DNA of 64,000 nucleotides from Amycolatopsis methanolica 239. GTDB lineage: Bacteria > Actinomycetota > Actinomycetes > Mycobacteriales > Pseudonocardiaceae. The DNA is taken from positions 5,890,001 to 5,954,000 of the forward strand of contig NZ_CP009110.1 in assembly GCF_000739085.1 (NCBI RefSeq). The letters are read 5' to 3'. Below are positions 51,987-61,826 of this stretch, piece by piece; positions within the stretch are counted from its first letter, which is position 1, and the number at the start of each line of letters is the position of its first letter. A program made the translations under genes and the position numbers. The notes under the pieces were generated by a model. It was not told the DNA's origin. It was given only the letters and a program-made list of their open reading frames with translations, and made no database searches.

Positions 51987-53075
51987 TCAGTCCGCTGTCG
52001 TGGCGCCCTCGATCACGTCCAGCACCTGCCGCGCCGTCACCGCCCCCACGGCCTTCCCCGTCTCGTCCACCACGACCCCCAGCCCGGCCGGCGACGACAA
52101 CGCCGCGTCCAGCGCGCCCCGCACCGACGTGCCGCGCCGGTAGAGCGAACCACCGGCGACCAGGTCCGACTCGGCCAGCCCGCCGTCCACACTGGACCCG
52201 GGAGCCAGCCAGCCACGCGGCTGCCCGGAATCGTTCACCGCGAGCAGCCACTCCGCCGTCGGACCGGAGACGTTGTCGCCCAACGGAACCGTGGCCACCG
52301 AACACACTTCCACGCCCGTCGAGTCCACAAAAGACAGTCCACGGTAGCCCCGGTCGCGTCCCACGAAGGACGCCACGAAGTCGTCCACCGGGTGCCGCAG
52401 CACGTCGGCCGGCGTGCCGTACTGCGCCAACCGCCCGCCGACGCGCATCACGGCCACCTTGTCGCCCAGCCGCACGGCCTCGTCGATGTCGTGGGTGACG
52501 AACACGATCGTCTTGCCCAGCTGCGACTGCAGCCGCAGCAACTCGTCCTGCAAGCCCTCCCGCACGATCGGGTCGACGGCCGAGAACGGCTCATCCATCA
52601 GCAGCACCGGCGCGTCCGCCGCCAGCGCCCTGGCGACCCCGACCCGCTGACGCTGACCACCGGACAGCTGCGCCGGATAACGCTTCCCCAGCTCCGCGGG
52701 CAGACCGACGATATCCAGCAGCTCGGCCGCGCGGTCACGTGCCTTGCGCTTGCCCCACCCGGACAACACGGGCACGGTGGCGACGTTGTCCAGCACCGTC
52801 CGGTGCGGGAACAGCCCGGCGTTCTGGATCACGTACCCGATGCCGCGCCGCAGCACCGGCGGGTCCTGCTCGCGGATGTCCTTGCCGTCGAGCAGCACCC
52901 GGCCCGAGGTCGGCTCCACCATGCGGTTGATCATCCGCAGCGACGTCGTCTTCCCGCAGCCCGACGGCCCGACGAACACCGTGATGGTGCCGTCCTCGAC
53001 CGTCAGGCTCAGGTCGTCGACGGCGAGCGTGCCGTCCGGGTAGCGCTTGGTCACGCCGTCGAACTCGATCAACAC
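51987..53075 (-). CDS. ABC ATPase, glycine betaine/choline (ProV/OpuCA) type, orphan
   Basis: A 362-residue ABC ATPase. Walker A is GPSGCGKTT, the signature LSGGQRQRVGVARAL, and Walker B VLLMDEPFSAVDPIV. These, with the C-terminal pair of CBS-like modules (AGLGVVVDETGKAVGAVTARQ), are typical of osmoprotectant importers. In the usual order two permeases and a binding protein follow, but here the next gene downstream is the subtilisin, so no partner is present. It may work with permeases elsewhere. GTG at 53075 follows GGGAGGG. Confidence 0.9.
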   Translation of the reverse strand: MLIEFDGVTKRYPDGTLAVDDLSLTVEDGTITVFVGPSGCGKTTSLRMINRMVEPTSGRVLLDGKDIREQDPPVLRRGIGYVIQNAGLFPHRTVLDNVATVPVLSGWGKRKARDRAAELLDIVGLPAELGKRYPAQLSGGQRQRVGVARALAADAPVLLMDEPFSAVDPIVREGLQDELLRLQSQLGKTIVFVTHDIDEAVRLGDKVAVMRVGGRLAQYGTPADVLRHPVDDFVASFVGRDRGYRGLSFVDSTGVEVCSVATVPLGDNVSGPTAEWLLAVNDSGQPRGWLAPGSSVDGGLAESDLVAGGSLYRRGTSVRGALDAALSSPAGLGVVVDETGKAVGAVTARQVLDVIEGATTAD

Positions 53076-53133
53076 GCCCTCCCAGCGAAAAGCCTTCCCG
53101 GAGACGCGCCCAGCGCCTCCGGGAAGGTCCAGC

Positions 53134-54354
53134 TTAGCCGGTGACGCCGTCCTCGATCGCCGCCTTCGCCACGGCGGCGGCGACCTCGGGGGCGACGCGC
53201 GGGTCGAGCGGGCTCGGCACGATGCGGTCCGCCCCCAGGTCGTCCTGCGCGACGGCGACGATCGCCTCGGCGGCCGCCAGCTTCATGTTCTCGGTGATCG
53301 CCCGCGCGCCGGCGTCCAGCGCGCCCCGGAACACGCCGGGGAAGGCGAGCACGTTGTTGATCTGGTTCGGGAAGTCGCTGCGCCCGGTCGCCACGATCGC
53401 CGCGTACTTGGCGGCCTCGTGCGGGTGGACCTCCGGGTCCGGGTTGGACAACGCGAACACGATCGGGTCATCGGCCATGTCGGCCAGCAACTCCGGCTCG
53501 ATGGTGGACCCGGACAGCCCGAGGTACACGTCCGCGCCGCGCAGCGCCTCGGCCAGGCCACCGCGCAGACCGGCCTTGTTGGTGGTCTGGGCCAGCTTCT
53601 CCTTGACCGGGTTCAGCCCGTCCCGGCCGGAGTGGATGATGCCGCGCGAGTCCAGCACCGTGACGTCGGCGACACCGGCCTCCTGCAGGATCTTCGCGCA
53701 CGCGACACCCGCGGCGCCGGCGCCGGAGACGACCACCCGCTGCTGCTTGATGTCCCGGTCGAGCACCAGGTTCGCGCCGCGCAGCGCGGCCAGCGTCACG
53801 ATCGCCGTGCCGTGCTGGTCGTCGTGCATGACCGGGCAGTCCAGCGCCTCCTTGAGCTTGTCCTCAAGCTCGAAGCAGCGCGGCGCGGAGATGTCCTCCA
53901 GGTTGACGGCGCCGTACGACGGGCGCAACCGCACCAGCGTCTCGACGATCTCGTCGACGTCCTTGGTGTCCAGCACCAGCGGGATCGAGTCCAGCCCGCC
54001 GAAGGTCTTGAAGAGCACCGACTTGCCCTCCATGACGGGCAGCGACGCGCTCGCGCCGATGTCGCCCAGCCCCAGCACCGCGGTGCCGTCGCTGACGACC
54101 ACCACCAGCCGGTGCGCCCATGTGTACCGCTGGGCCAGCTCGGCGTTCTCGGCGATGGCGCGGCTCGCCTTGGCCACCCCCGGCGTGTAGGCGATCGAAA
54201 GGTCGCGCGGCTGCGAGATCGGGCGCGTGGCCGCCACCGAGAGCTTGCCGCCCTCGTGACCGCGGAAGATCTCGTCGTCGGTCACCGGCGAAAAGTCGGT
54301 TCCCGTCGGCGGCACTGCCTCGGCCGCCGTGCTCTTGCTGACCTCGTCGTTCAT
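53134..54354 (-). CDS. NAD(P)-dependent malic enzyme
   Basis: A 406-residue malic enzyme, which converts malate to pyruvate and CO2. N-terminal catalytic motifs are SIAYTPGVAKASRAI and the metal site PVMHDDQHGTAIV. The Rossmann motif is VVVSGAGAAGVACAKILQE. Length and order agree with the prokaryotic ~400-residue class. ATG at 54354 follows AGGGACATCG. A longer start at 54395 is in frame. It is alone on the minus strand, 58 nt before the orphan ABC ATPase gene. Confidence 0.95.
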   Translation of the reverse strand: MNDEVSKSTAAEAVPPTGTDFSPVTDDEIFRGHEGGKLSVAATRPISQPRDLSIAYTPGVAKASRAIAENAELAQRYTWAHRLVVVVSDGTAVLGLGDIGASASLPVMEGKSVLFKTFGGLDSIPLVLDTKDVDEIVETLVRLRPSYGAVNLEDISAPRCFELEDKLKEALDCPVMHDDQHGTAIVTLAALRGANLVLDRDIKQQRVVVSGAGAAGVACAKILQEAGVADVTVLDSRGIIHSGRDGLNPVKEKLAQTTNKAGLRGGLAEALRGADVYLGLSGSTIEPELLADMADDPIVFALSNPDPEVHPHEAAKYAAIVATGRSDFPNQINNVLAFPGVFRGALDAGARAITENMKLAAAEAIVAVAQDDLGADRIVPSPLDPRVAPEVAAAVAKAAIEDGVTG

Positions 54355-54692
54355 CGATGTCCCTGCCCTCGTATCAGAGGTCTGAGCGTAGGTCATGGAA
54401 ATGAATCCCTCCCGGGACCGTGTGCGGGGACACTGCCCCATCCCCCAGTGGCGTGGTTGATCTCGCAGCTCGGTAGCCCGGGCGCGGTGGCGCCGGCAGC
54501 CGGCTCGGCGTCCGTCTCGGCCGTGCGAAGCCCTTGGTGAGGCGACGGCCGCGAACGCGGCGGTCCCCCTAGTGTTGCAGGCTCCGCACCGGTTGTGATG
54601 CCGAGGTGCGGTTGATGTCACAAAAAGGGGAGGTCAACGGGGTTCTAGCAAGACGTCCGTCCGGCTTGGGAGGCCCCCGCTACTGTTGCCGC
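54355..54692. other. 338-bp divergent intergenic region
   Basis: The gap separates the divergent malic enzyme and RmlC-like genes. TTGTGA (54593-54598) and TCACAA (54618-54623) form inverted arms around a long spacer, not the 6-bp spacer of a CRP site. Small G-C hairpins are present. No small gene or RNA is convincing. If translation of malic enzyme begins at 54395 the gap is shorter. Confidence 0.5.
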
Positions 54693-55295
54693 ATGGAGGT
54701 TCGCCAGCTCGCCGTCCCCGACGCCTACGAGTTCACGCCGCGTTCGTTCCCGGATCACCGCGGCCTTTTCGTCGCACCGTTCCAGGAGGCGGCGCTCGTC
54801 GAGGCGATCGGGCACCCGCTGCACGTGGCGCAGACGAACCACAGTGTGTCCCGGCGGGGGACGATCCGGGGAGTGCATTTCGCCGACACGCCGCCCGGCC
54901 AGGCGAAGTACGTCTACTGCCCGCGTGGCGCGCTGCTCGACGTCGTGGTGGACCTGCGGGTCGGCTCGCCCACGTTCGGCACCTGGGACGCGGTGCGGCT
55001 CGATTCGGTGGACTACCGCGCGGTCTACATCGCCGAGGGCCTCGGGCACGCGTTCGTCGCGCTGGAGGACGACACGGTGATGGCCTACCTCTGCTCCACC
55101 GGGTACAACCCATCGGGGGAACACGGGATCACCCCACTGGACCCCGAACTGGGCCTGCCCTGGCCGTCGGACCTCGCGCCGATCCTGTCCGAAAAGGACG
55201 AAGCGGCCCCGGCTCTCGCCGAGGCCGCCGCCGCCGGGCTGCTGCCGGTCTACGCCGACTGCGTCGCCCACTACGAAAAACTCCGCGCGGGCTAG
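54693..55295 (+). CDS. dTDP-4-dehydro-6-deoxyhexose 3,5-epimerase (RmlC-like)
   Basis: A 200-residue cupin of the RmlC/EvaD family. QTNHSVSRRGTIRGVHF holds the catalytic His (RGVHF). The second catalytic region YIAEGLGHAFVALEDDTVM and the KYVYCPRGALLDVVVDLRVG strand are intact. The family acts on nucleotide-linked deoxysugars for cell wall or natural products. No other deoxysugar genes are near, so the pathway is not clear. ATG at 54693. The TAG is followed closely by the convergent hexapeptide protein. Confidence 0.92.
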   Translation: MEVRQLAVPDAYEFTPRSFPDHRGLFVAPFQEAALVEAIGHPLHVAQTNHSVSRRGTIRGVHFADTPPGQAKYVYCPRGALLDVVVDLRVGSPTFGTWDAVRLDSVDYRAVYIAEGLGHAFVALEDDTVMAYLCSTGYNPSGEHGITPLDPELGLPWPSDLAPILSEKDEAAPALAEAAAAGLLPVYADCVAHYEKLRAG

Positions 55296-55299
55296 AGCC

Positions 55300-55947
55300 T
55301 CATCCGACGACGTTCACACCCTCATCGTCCGCGTGCGCGCCGAACTCGGCGACGCGCACCTCCGCGATGCGCTCGTACCGGCTGATCCGGTCGGTCCACT
55401 CCGCGTCGACACCGAACGCCGCCTGCGCGAAGCCCACCCGCCGGACGGCCTCGGCCAGGCCTGGATCTCCAGGGGCCAGCAGCCGCACCGGCGCGTCGAG
55501 CGCCACGGTGTGCGGCGGCACGAAGTACTCGTCCGGCAGAACGGTGCGCGCATGGACGAGCGCGCCGACAGCGACGACCGAGCCGGCTCCCAACCGTGCG
55601 CGCTGCAGGACCGTCGCCGCGGTCGCCACGTAGACGCACCTGCCTGCCTCGCAACCCAGCAGCGTGGCGTGTGGTCCCACGAAGACGTGGTCGTCGAGAA
55701 GCACCGGCTGGTCGCCGGCGACCGCGGACCCGCGCAACACCGCGTTCTCGCAGATCACCGCCGCCTCCCCCACCTCGATCCGAGCCCCCTCGGCATCGAG
55801 CACCGCGCCGTACATGACCCGCGCCCTCGGCCCCACGCGAACATCGCCGACGAGTGTGGCCGTCGGGGCGATGTAGGCGGTGGGGTGGACCTGCGGTTCA
55901 CACCCGCGGTGCCGGATGCGGATTCCCCGCGCTCGCACGATCACCAC
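55300..55947 (-). CDS. Left-handed beta-helix (gamma carbonic anhydrase-like) protein
   Basis: A 215-residue protein with hexapeptide repeats (IAPTATLVGDVRVGPRARVM, AVICENAVLRGSA, VFVGPHATLLGC, VYVATAATVLQRARLGAGS). The pattern fits gamma-class carbonic anhydrase-like or acetyltransferase-like trimers. The conserved His ligands of true gamma-carbonic anhydrases are only partly visible, so enzymatic activity is uncertain. It starts with GTG 55947; ribosome site is weak. Convergent with the RmlC-like gene, 4 nt between stops. Confidence 0.8.
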   Translation of the reverse strand: MVIVRARGIRIRHRGCEPQVHPTAYIAPTATLVGDVRVGPRARVMYGAVLDAEGARIEVGEAAVICENAVLRGSAVAGDQPVLLDDHVFVGPHATLLGCEAGRCVYVATAATVLQRARLGAGSVVAVGALVHARTVLPDEYFVPPHTVALDAPVRLLAPGDPGLAEAVRRVGFAQAAFGVDAEWTDRISRYERIAEVRVAEFGAHADDEGVNVVG

Positions 55948-56022
55948 CGGATTCTCGGCCGACCGGCCGCGAGCGTGCTGGCGGATTTCGGACGTCTCGT
56001 TCGCCCGTCGGCTGATACGGCA

Positions 56023-57663
<1,641 letters not shown>

Positions 57664-57747
57664 TTAATCCCTAGTGGGGCGACGCCAGGGTCGGCTCCGA
57701 GCTTTCCCCGATGGTGTCGTTTGCGCAGGTCGGACAGGATTTGGATC

Positions 57748-58392
57748 ATGAAGATCGCGCTCGCCGCGGCCGCCGTCGCCGCACTCGCCCTGACGGCCAC
57801 CAGCGCCATCCCCGCCCGCGCCGCGGACGACACGTTCGCGGCCTGCCCCGCCCTGCCCGCCGGCGCCGACCCGGGCCAGTGGCGCTGCGAGGTGCTCGAC
57901 TCGACCGCCACCATGTCCTTCGGCGACGTCCAGGACCTCCCGCTGGGCCCGATGCGCCTGACCTTCGCCGAGGGGCAGCTGGACGGCCGGTACGCGCAGG
58001 TGTTCGGCGCGCTGAGGTCCGAGCCGGTCGCGGTGCCGGGGCTGCCGCGCGCCACGGTGCGGTTGGGCTACGGCGGCCACTCCGACTTCCAGTCCAACGA
58101 CGAACGCAAGGGCGAGATCGACCTGGTCGCCGAGTTCGACGCGCCCTACCTGCCGCGCGACTGCGCGACCGGCGTCATCCACTCCGTCCTGCGGGCCGAC
58201 GGGCCCACCGAGGTCGTCTCGACCGATCCGCTGACGCTGAAGTTCGCCACCCACGACCACGAGCTGGCCGTGCCCGCGACGGAGAACTGCGGCCCGCTGG
58301 GCCGGCTGGTCGACCACCGCCTCGGCCTGCCCGCCGCGTCCGGGACGAACTCCTACGCCCAGACCACGACGGTCCGCCTGCGCGACTACTGA
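57748..58392 (+). CDS. Secreted hypothetical protein
   Basis: A 214-residue exported protein. A signal peptide (MKIALAAAAVAALALTATSA, cut near ARA-A) is followed by a beta-rich domain with Cys in FAACPALP, WRCEV, PRDCATG and ENCGPL, which may make two disulfides. No catalytic motif. ATG at 57748 follows AGGA at 10 nt. Its stop overlaps the stop of the convergent DUF4442 gene by 7 nt. I do not recognise the family. Confidence 0.78.
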   Translation: MKIALAAAAVAALALTATSAIPARAADDTFAACPALPAGADPGQWRCEVLDSTATMSFGDVQDLPLGPMRLTFAEGQLDGRYAQVFGALRSEPVAVPGLPRATVRLGYGGHSDFQSNDERKGEIDLVAEFDAPYLPRDCATGVIHSVLRADGPTEVVSTDPLTLKFATHDHELAVPATENCGPLGRLVDHRLGLPAASGTNSYAQTTTVRLRDY

Positions 58393-58853
58393 CGCTTCGG
58401 CGTCACCCAGATCGTGATGGTGGCGGTGACGACGGGCTTGCCCACCCGGTCGGAGATGACGACGGGCACCGGCAGTTCCACGCCCTCGGCGCCGAACTCC
58501 GGGATCTCCGGCAGCTCGGCGACCGCCCGCAGGCTCGTCTCCGCCTTCGCCACGTACCGCACGGTCATGCCCTTGGGCAGCCACCGGTGCGTGGCGGGCA
58601 GGGTCGACTCGGCCAGCATCCCCATCGCGATCTCCGCGAGGTTGCACGCCGCGATCGCGTGAAAGGTGCCGATGTGGTTGTGAACACCCCACCACTTCGG
58701 CGCGCGCACCGCGCAATAGCCGGGACGCAGCTCCTCCACGGTCGGCAGCACCGAGCCGAAATAGGGCACACGCAGGCAAATCGCGGTCGAGAACAGTCGT
58801 TTGCCGCCGGGCAGCGCGCTCAGCCGCCGCCACAGCGAGTAGGTCGAAACCAC
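58386..58853 (-). CDS. Hotdog-fold thioesterase-like (DUF4442) protein
   Basis: A 155-residue hotdog protein (PYFGSVLPTVEELRPGYCAV, then GVHNHIGTFHAIAACNLAEI). The NHIGTFHAIAACNLAE helix is the hotdog central helix of DUF4442, with candidate active-site His and Asn. Actinobacterial members probably hydrolyse acyl-CoA. GTG at 58853 is preferred over a TTG at 58865; GGAGGAG is close upstream. A TetR-like site lies before it, shared with the phosphatase gene. Confidence 0.85.
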   Translation of the reverse strand: MVSTYSLWRRLSALPGGKRLFSTAICLRVPYFGSVLPTVEELRPGYCAVRAPKWWGVHNHIGTFHAIAACNLAEIAMGMLAESTLPATHRWLPKGMTVRYVAKAETSLRAVAELPEIPEFGAEGVELPVPVVISDRVGKPVVTATITIWVTPKRQ

Positions 58854-58866
58854 CGGCTCCTCCAAT

Positions 58867-58882
58867 GTTACTGACCGGTAGC
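58867..58882. promoter_or_regulatory. Imperfect palindrome in thioesterase/phosphatase divergent promoter
   Basis: GTTACTGACCGGTAGC contains TAC-N6-GTA symmetry and GTTA-N8-TAGC ends. It lies 14 bp before the minus gene and 30 bp before the plus gene. It could be an acyl-CoA-responsive TetR site. A match of length alone is weak evidence. Confidence 0.35.
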
Positions 58883-58911
58883 AAAGCAGACAGGTGGCTA
58901 TATTCGCAAAC

Positions 58912-59493
58912 GTGGACCACGAGCTCTTCCTCTTCCGCCACGGTCAGACCGAGTGGTCGGTGAACGGCAGGCACACCGGCCGCACCGACATCCCGCTGAC
59001 CCCCGCCGGGGAGAACCAGGCGCGCGCCGCCGGCCTGACCCTGCAGACCCTGCGCAAGGGCCCCGCGCTGGTGCTGACCAGCCCGCGGCAGCGCGCGGTG
59101 CGCACGGCCGAGCTGGCCGGGCTGCCGATCGACGAGCAGACCGAGGACCTCGCGGAGTGGGACTACGGCGACTACGAGGGCGTCACCACGCCGGAGATCC
59201 GCAAGACCGTGCCCGGCTGGACCGTCTGGACGCACGAGATGCCCGGCGGCGAGACCGTCGAGCAGGTGACCGCCCGCGCGGACGCCCTGCTGGAGCGGGT
59301 GCGTGCGGCGCTGGCCGACACCGAGGTGATCCTCGTCGGCCACGGCCACTTCAGCCGGGTGCTGATCGCCCGCTGGATCGGGCTGCCCGCCACCGCCGGT
59401 GTCCACTTCGGACTGGACCCGGCCGGCGTGACGGTACTCGGCGACGAGCGCGGTGAGCCGAAGATCGAGCACCTCAACATCCCGCCGTCCTGA
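58912..59493 (+). CDS. Histidine phosphatase (phosphoglycerate mutase-like)
   Basis: A 193-residue histidine phosphatase. It starts VDHELFLFRHGQTEWSVNGR, where RHG holds the phosphorylated His, and ends with the second His in VILVGHGHFSRVLIARWIG. GTG at 58912 sits about 7 nt after TATATT (58899-58904), which suggests a leaderless mRNA; a GTG at 58894 is in frame but lies inside the -10. The substrate is not predictable; broad-specificity acid phosphatase is common in this group. Confidence 0.92.
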   Translation: MDHELFLFRHGQTEWSVNGRHTGRTDIPLTPAGENQARAAGLTLQTLRKGPALVLTSPRQRAVRTAELAGLPIDEQTEDLAEWDYGDYEGVTTPEIRKTVPGWTVWTHEMPGGETVEQVTARADALLERVRAALADTEVILVGHGHFSRVLIARWIGLPATAGVHFGLDPAGVTVLGDERGEPKIEHLNIPPS

Positions 59494-59586
59494 CCGTAGC
59501 GATCCCGCACCGCACCGCGGTCAGCTCGCTTGAATCGAGGTCGACGAGGCCAGTCCGGCGCCATCCGCCTCGCTTAGCGTCGAGCC

Positions 59587-60563
59587 GTGAACTCCTTCGC
59601 TCGGGCGACCCACGTCGGCAGCCTCCTCCGTCCCCCGACGGCGAGTACCTGCGCACGGATTTCATGAGCAGGCTCACCGAGCACATGGACGGTTTCGCCG
59701 CGCAGGCGCCGTCGCTGGAATGGCGGTCCGGCGACCACGCCGAGGAGGACAGCAACATCCTCCGGCTCATCGGGGGCAGGCTCACCTACCGCGAACGGTT
59801 CACCGACCGCGAGGCCGCCTTCCTCGCCGCGCACGCGCCCGGCCCGTTCGAGGTCACCATCCCGGAGATCACGAACTTCGTGGTCGCCGACTGGAACCCG
59901 CGGGTCAGTGGTCCGCACTACCCCAGCCGCGCCGACATCGTCGACGACCTGGCGGCCGTCCTGCTGCAGGAGGCCGCGGCGCTCGCCGAGGACGGCGTCC
60001 GGCACGTCCAGATCGACGCGCCGTGCTTCATCGCCTTCGCCAATCCACGCATCCTCGGGCTCTTCGAGTCGGCGGGCCTCGACGCGCGGGACCTGCTGCG
60101 ACGTTGCATCGAAGCCGATGCGGCCGTCGTCCGGCTGCTGCGCGACCGCGGCGTCGCCGTGGGCATGCACATCTGCCGCGGCAACTACCGCGGCCAGTGG
60201 TTCAACGAGGGCTCTTACGACGACATCGGGGCAGACGTGTTCGGCGGCATCCCGGTGGACCACTGGCCGCTGGAGTACGACTCCGAACGTGCGGGCACCT
60301 TCGAGCCGCTGCAGCACGTGCCGGACGGGGTGCGGGTCGTGCTGGGCCTGGTCAAGACGAAGACCGGTGCGCTGGAGGATCCCGACGAGCTCGCGCGCCG
60401 GGTGGACGAGGCCGCGCGGATCGTCCCGCTGGCGGATCTGGCGGTCAGCCCACAGTGCGGGTTCGCATCCGAGGTGCAGGGAAACCCGCTGGCTTGGGAT
60501 GATCAGCGCCGGAAGCTGGACCTGACGGTTTCGGTGGCGCAGCGGGTCTGGGGCAGGGTCTGA
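59587..60563 (+). pseudogene. MetE-like (cobalamin-independent methionine synthase C-terminal) gene with internal deletion
   Basis: The 5' piece from GTG 59587 reads SFARATHVGSLLRPPT, the conserved start of stand-alone MetE C-terminal-domain proteins (THVGSLLRP). At about 59640 it switches frame directly to GEYLRTDFMSRLTEHMDGF. In the family this segment lies about 35-45 residues further on, after the first helices and strand. The rest of the protein then runs normally to VWGRV at 60563, with intact HICRGNYRGQWFNEG and SPQCGF (zinc Cys region). The missing part (about 110-140 bases) and frame change make a working enzyme unlikely. A start at ATG 59664 would lack the homocysteine-binding strand. 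Confidence 0.85.
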
Positions 60564-60611
60564 GTCTGGCAGGATCGGGTGCAGCTCACCCGCCGAATCC
60601 TGGGAGTCCCC

Positions 60612-61094
60612 ATGCCCGACAGCCGCATCCGCCGTATCCGCGAGTCCGATGTGGACGAAGTCGCGCAGCTGGTGCACGAACTGGCCGCCTATGAGAAGGC
60701 GCCGCAGGACTGCCACCTGACGGCCGACCGCCTGCGGGTGGCGCTGTTCGGCGACAGCCCGGCGGTGTTCGGGCACGTCGCCGAGCAGGACGGCGAGATC
60801 GTCGGGTTCGCGCTGTGGTTCCTGAACTTCTCCACGTGGCGCGGCGTGCACGGCATCTACCTGGAGGACCTGTTCGTCAAGTCCGAGCTGCGCGGGTCCG
60901 GGCTGGGCAAGGCGCTGCTGGCGACGCTCGCGAAAGAGTGCGTTGACCGCGGCTTCGCGCGGCTGGAGTGGTCGGTGCTGGACTGGAACCCGGCGACCGG
61001 CTTCTACAAATCGCTCGGCGCGACCCCGATGGACGAGTGGACCGTCTACCGTCTCACCGACACCGCCCTGGACAAGCTGGCGAAGCTCGCCTAG
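60612..61094 (+). CDS. GNAT acetyltransferase, diamine acetyltransferase-like
   Basis: A 160-residue GNAT protein like spermidine/spermine N-acetyltransferase (AQLVHELAAYEKAPQDCHLT, then LYLEDLFV-type IYLEDLFVKSELRGSGLGKA and NPATGFYKSLGATPMDEW). The acetyl-CoA loop is RGSGLGKALL. ATG at 60612 follows GGGAG. The stop TAG and that of the convergent membrane gene lie in one CTAG (61091-61094). The substrate is probably a diamine or amino-acid-like amine. Confidence 0.9.
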   Translation: MPDSRIRRIRESDVDEVAQLVHELAAYEKAPQDCHLTADRLRVALFGDSPAVFGHVAEQDGEIVGFALWFLNFSTWRGVHGIYLEDLFVKSELRGSGLGKALLATLAKECVDRGFARLEWSVLDWNPATGFYKSLGATPMDEWTVYRLTDTALDKLAKLA

Positions 61095-61561
61095 TCGTCC
61101 TCGCCGCGTTCCCGGCGGCGGCCGGCCATCCCACCGCGCTCGGCGGCCTCCTCCTCGGTCTCGCCCTCGTGCTGCCCGAGCGCCCAGGCCCGGGCGGGCT
61201 GGCGGAACAGCAGCACGATGATCGCCACCCCGAGGACGATGATCGGCACCCCGAACCCCGGCCGCCCGGACGGCCCGGCCATGTACCAGCCGACGCCGGC
61301 GGTGATGAGCGCCATCACCAGCCCCGGCGAGCGGGCCCAGGTGTGGCCGAACAGCAGCCCGATCGCGCAGCCGACTACGGCGAGCCCGAACAGCACGTAG
61401 AAGGCGCCCTCGGCGAGCACGCTGGTCAGCGGCATGGAGTCACCGGGCGAGGCGAACAGCAGGGCGCCGAACACCAGCAGGCCGATCCCCGGCAGGACGG
61501 TCAGCGCGCCGGCCACCCTGACCTCGCGCGGAGCGGGTGAAATCTTGTCGGCGAGCGCCAT
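61091..61561 (-). CDS. Membrane protein with four predicted helices
   Basis: A 156-residue membrane protein. Helices are at about residues 15-38, 50-74, 80-99 and 106-124; the tail is acidic and Arg-rich. ATG at 61561 (MALADKISPAPREV) follows GGAAGG; an upstream in-frame ATG at 61618 is also possible. No known motif. It shares its stop CTAG with the GNAT gene on the other strand. Confidence 0.75.
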   Translation of the reverse strand: MALADKISPAPREVRVAGALTVLPGIGLLVFGALLFASPGDSMPLTSVLAEGAFYVLFGLAVVGCAIGLLFGHTWARSPGLVMALITAGVGWYMAGPSGRPGFGVPIIVLGVAIIVLLFRQPARAWALGQHEGETEEEAAERGGMAGRRRERGEDD

Positions 61562-61826
61562 CGCGAAGGGCCTTCCACCAGCGGCTGAGCGGCACGTGTG
61601 ACCGTGCGTGAACGCCATCGATACTAAGCCACCCGGTCGGCCGTTTTCGAACCGCGGCCAACCGCGCCAAGATCTGGGTGTCGTCGATGAGCCGGCGGAC
61701 GCCCGGGGTGCACTTGTCACGACGAACGGACCGTGCCGAACGACGGGAGGTCAACCGGCAGTCTTTTCGCAGTGATGAGGTTCGCGCTGACGCTTGGGAT
61801 GCGCCCGATTGGCCTACCCTGCGAGC

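Noticed and set aside
54593..54623. CRP site near the RmlC-like gene
   Set aside because: TTGTGA and TCACAA are 19 bases apart, not six, so they do not fit the consensus.
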